Shown: one piece after another, positions 13,059 through 13,791 of the stretch
Layout of the letters: each line of letters starts with the position of its first letter
How positions within the stretch are numbered: position 1 is the stretch's first letter
Assembly: GCA_023445705.1 (NCBI GenBank)
Contig: JAEXKM010000138.1
Location: forward strand, 1-13,791
Length of the DNA stretch: 13,791 nt
Direction: 5' to 3'
DNA from: Pseudomonadota bacterium
Lineage (GTDB): Bacteria > Pseudomonadota > Alphaproteobacteria > Caulobacterales > Caulobacteraceae
Program-made: the position numbers and the translations under genes
The notes under the pieces: model-generated
The model's database searches: none
What the model was told of the DNA's origin: nothing
Seen by the model: the letters and a program-made list of their open reading frames with translations, nothing else

Positions 13059-13775
13059 ATGCCAACCCTTCGGCGTACGGACTTCGCGTGGGAATTCCTG
13101 CGCCGCAACGAGCGCTACCGTCGGCATGCATCTAGCGGATGCGCCGAGGCGCGGCCTTGGGGCCTCCAGTTTGTCGCGGATCCCTCAACTGAACGCGTGG
13201 CGCAAGATGTGTACTGGCGACCTGAAGTCGCCCCAACACATGTCATCTGGCTTCGACGTGCTGCGAATGACGACGGGGTTCGTCTCGACCATGTCCTGGA
13301 CGTGACTGCGCTGCGGCGCACCGTCGACGGCGTGCATGTGAAGCTGAGCGGCGGCTTGCAAGCGTTCGTCGAGGGATGTGAGCCGTCCGAGCCGCTCGCC
13401 GCCATCGTTCCGATCTCGGGCTCGTTCTCCGCCGCGCTGAAGGGGGTATCTGATCTTGAACGCGTGTTGCGCGGAGGGGGGCTTGCGGCGGACCTATCCG
13501 ATCAGCAGCGCGCCCGCTTGCAACGCGTGCTCCGCGCCCTCGACGCCGCGCAGGCGCACGCAACTTACCGGCAAATCGCTGCCGACATCTTCGGCGAAGA
13601 GGCGGTCGACCGCTACGATTGGCGCACCTCGTCGGTCCGTGATGCTGCTATCCGCCTCGTGCGTACCGGCCGCGCGCTATCGGCGGGCGGATACCTCAGG
13701 CTCCTTGACCCCAGCGCCTCGCGCCGGCCCGGCCTATCGCCAGCCTTGCAACCTTGGCTGGTTCACGGGACATAG
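13059..13775 (+). CDS. DUF6499-DUF2285 protein, FseA/QseM-type regulator of an integrative conjugative element
   Basis: 238 aa. The N-terminus (TDFAWEFLRRNERYRRH at 7-23, then RPWGLQFVADPSTERVAQDV and WRPEVAPTHVIWLR) matches the transcriptional-regulator-like domain DUF6499. The C-terminus (RARLQRVLRALDAAQAHATY at about 151-170, then RQIAADIFGEEAVDRYDWRT, then SSVRDAAIRLVRTGRALSAG and GYLRLL) is a canonical DUF2285 helix-turn-helix variant. In the Mesorhizobium symbiosis ICE, proteins of this family activate (FseA) or block (QseM) excision and transfer. Here both domains are in one uninterrupted frame. ATG 13059 is chosen because the DUF6499 signature starts 6 residues later; a GTG/ATG-like start at 13023 is in frame. 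The next gene starts 4 bp after the stop, as in ICE core operons. Confidence 0.87.
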   Translation: MPTLRRTDFAWEFLRRNERYRRHASSGCAEARPWGLQFVADPSTERVAQDVYWRPEVAPTHVIWLRRAANDDGVRLDHVLDVTALRRTVDGVHVKLSGGLQAFVEGCEPSEPLAAIVPISGSFSAALKGVSDLERVLRGGGLAADLSDQQRARLQRVLRALDAAQAHATYRQIAADIFGEEAVDRYDWRTSSVRDAAIRLVRTGRALSAGGYLRLLDPSASRRPGLSPALQPWLVHGT

Positions 13776-13779
13776 GGAC

Positions 13780-13791
13780 ATGAAAACGAGC
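13780..13791 (+). CDS. Start of next gene (partial, 4 codons)
   Basis: ATGAAAACGAGC (MKTS...) begins 4 bp after the TAG of the DUF2285 gene, with AGGGA just upstream, then the window ends. In related elements this position often holds an AlpA-like excisionase or a replication protein, but four codons cannot decide. Confidence 0.4.

Noticed and set aside
12884..13135. Plus-strand frame overlapping the start of the DUF2285 gene, considered as a frameshift partner like that of FseA
   Set aside because: Its translation does not resemble DUF6499, and the downstream gene already contains DUF6499 in its own frame.

Overview
The window is high-GC DNA with dense genes, GC-biased third codon positions and mostly good Shine-Dalgarno sequences. 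It looks like an alphaproteobacterium, probably Caulobacterales (Caulobacter or Phenylobacterium type). That is inferred from overall style and gene families, not from a marker gene. No rRNA, tRNA, insertion sequence or CRISPR array was seen.

Left part (1-9089), ordinary chromosome. (i) On the minus strand, a VIT/von Willebrand-A protein with a C-terminal LPQTA sorting signal overlaps the start of its dedicated class GN sortase, which runs off the left edge. (ii) Divergently, an XRE-type regulator (2639-3400) precedes a Baeyer-Villiger-type flavin monooxygenase (3540-5360). The 182 bp between the divergent genes holds a 16-bp palindrome, a tandem 10-bp repeat and a 7+1+7 palindrome, which are likely operators. 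(iii) A NepI-like MFS exporter and an AraC/cupin regulator form a likely operon. It is bracketed by two 104-aa paralogous proteins of unknown function, one upstream in the same direction (5472-5786) and one convergent with the araC-type gene (8211-8525). (iv) A small hypothetical protein with one C-terminal membrane helix (8614-9003) follows.

Right part (9090-13791), the end of an integrated element. At 9090-9155 lie the first codons of dusA (HRLSVAPMMDWT...), which run into foreign sequence and a stop codon. The 5' end of dusA is a known integration hotspot for mobile elements. Beyond the junction come an array of GTTCGCG-like repeats, long non-coding stretches with strong hairpins, a small HTH regulator plus a 59-aa protein, a TetA-like MFS drug exporter, a 77-83 aa hypothetical protein, and a DUF6499-DUF2285 protein. 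The last belongs to the FseA/QseM type that controls excision and transfer of integrative conjugative elements. The next gene begins 4 bp later and leaves the window. I read this as the left end of an ICE or IME in dusA whose visible cargo includes an efflux pump. The integrase, relaxase and intact dusA are not in view and should lie to the right.
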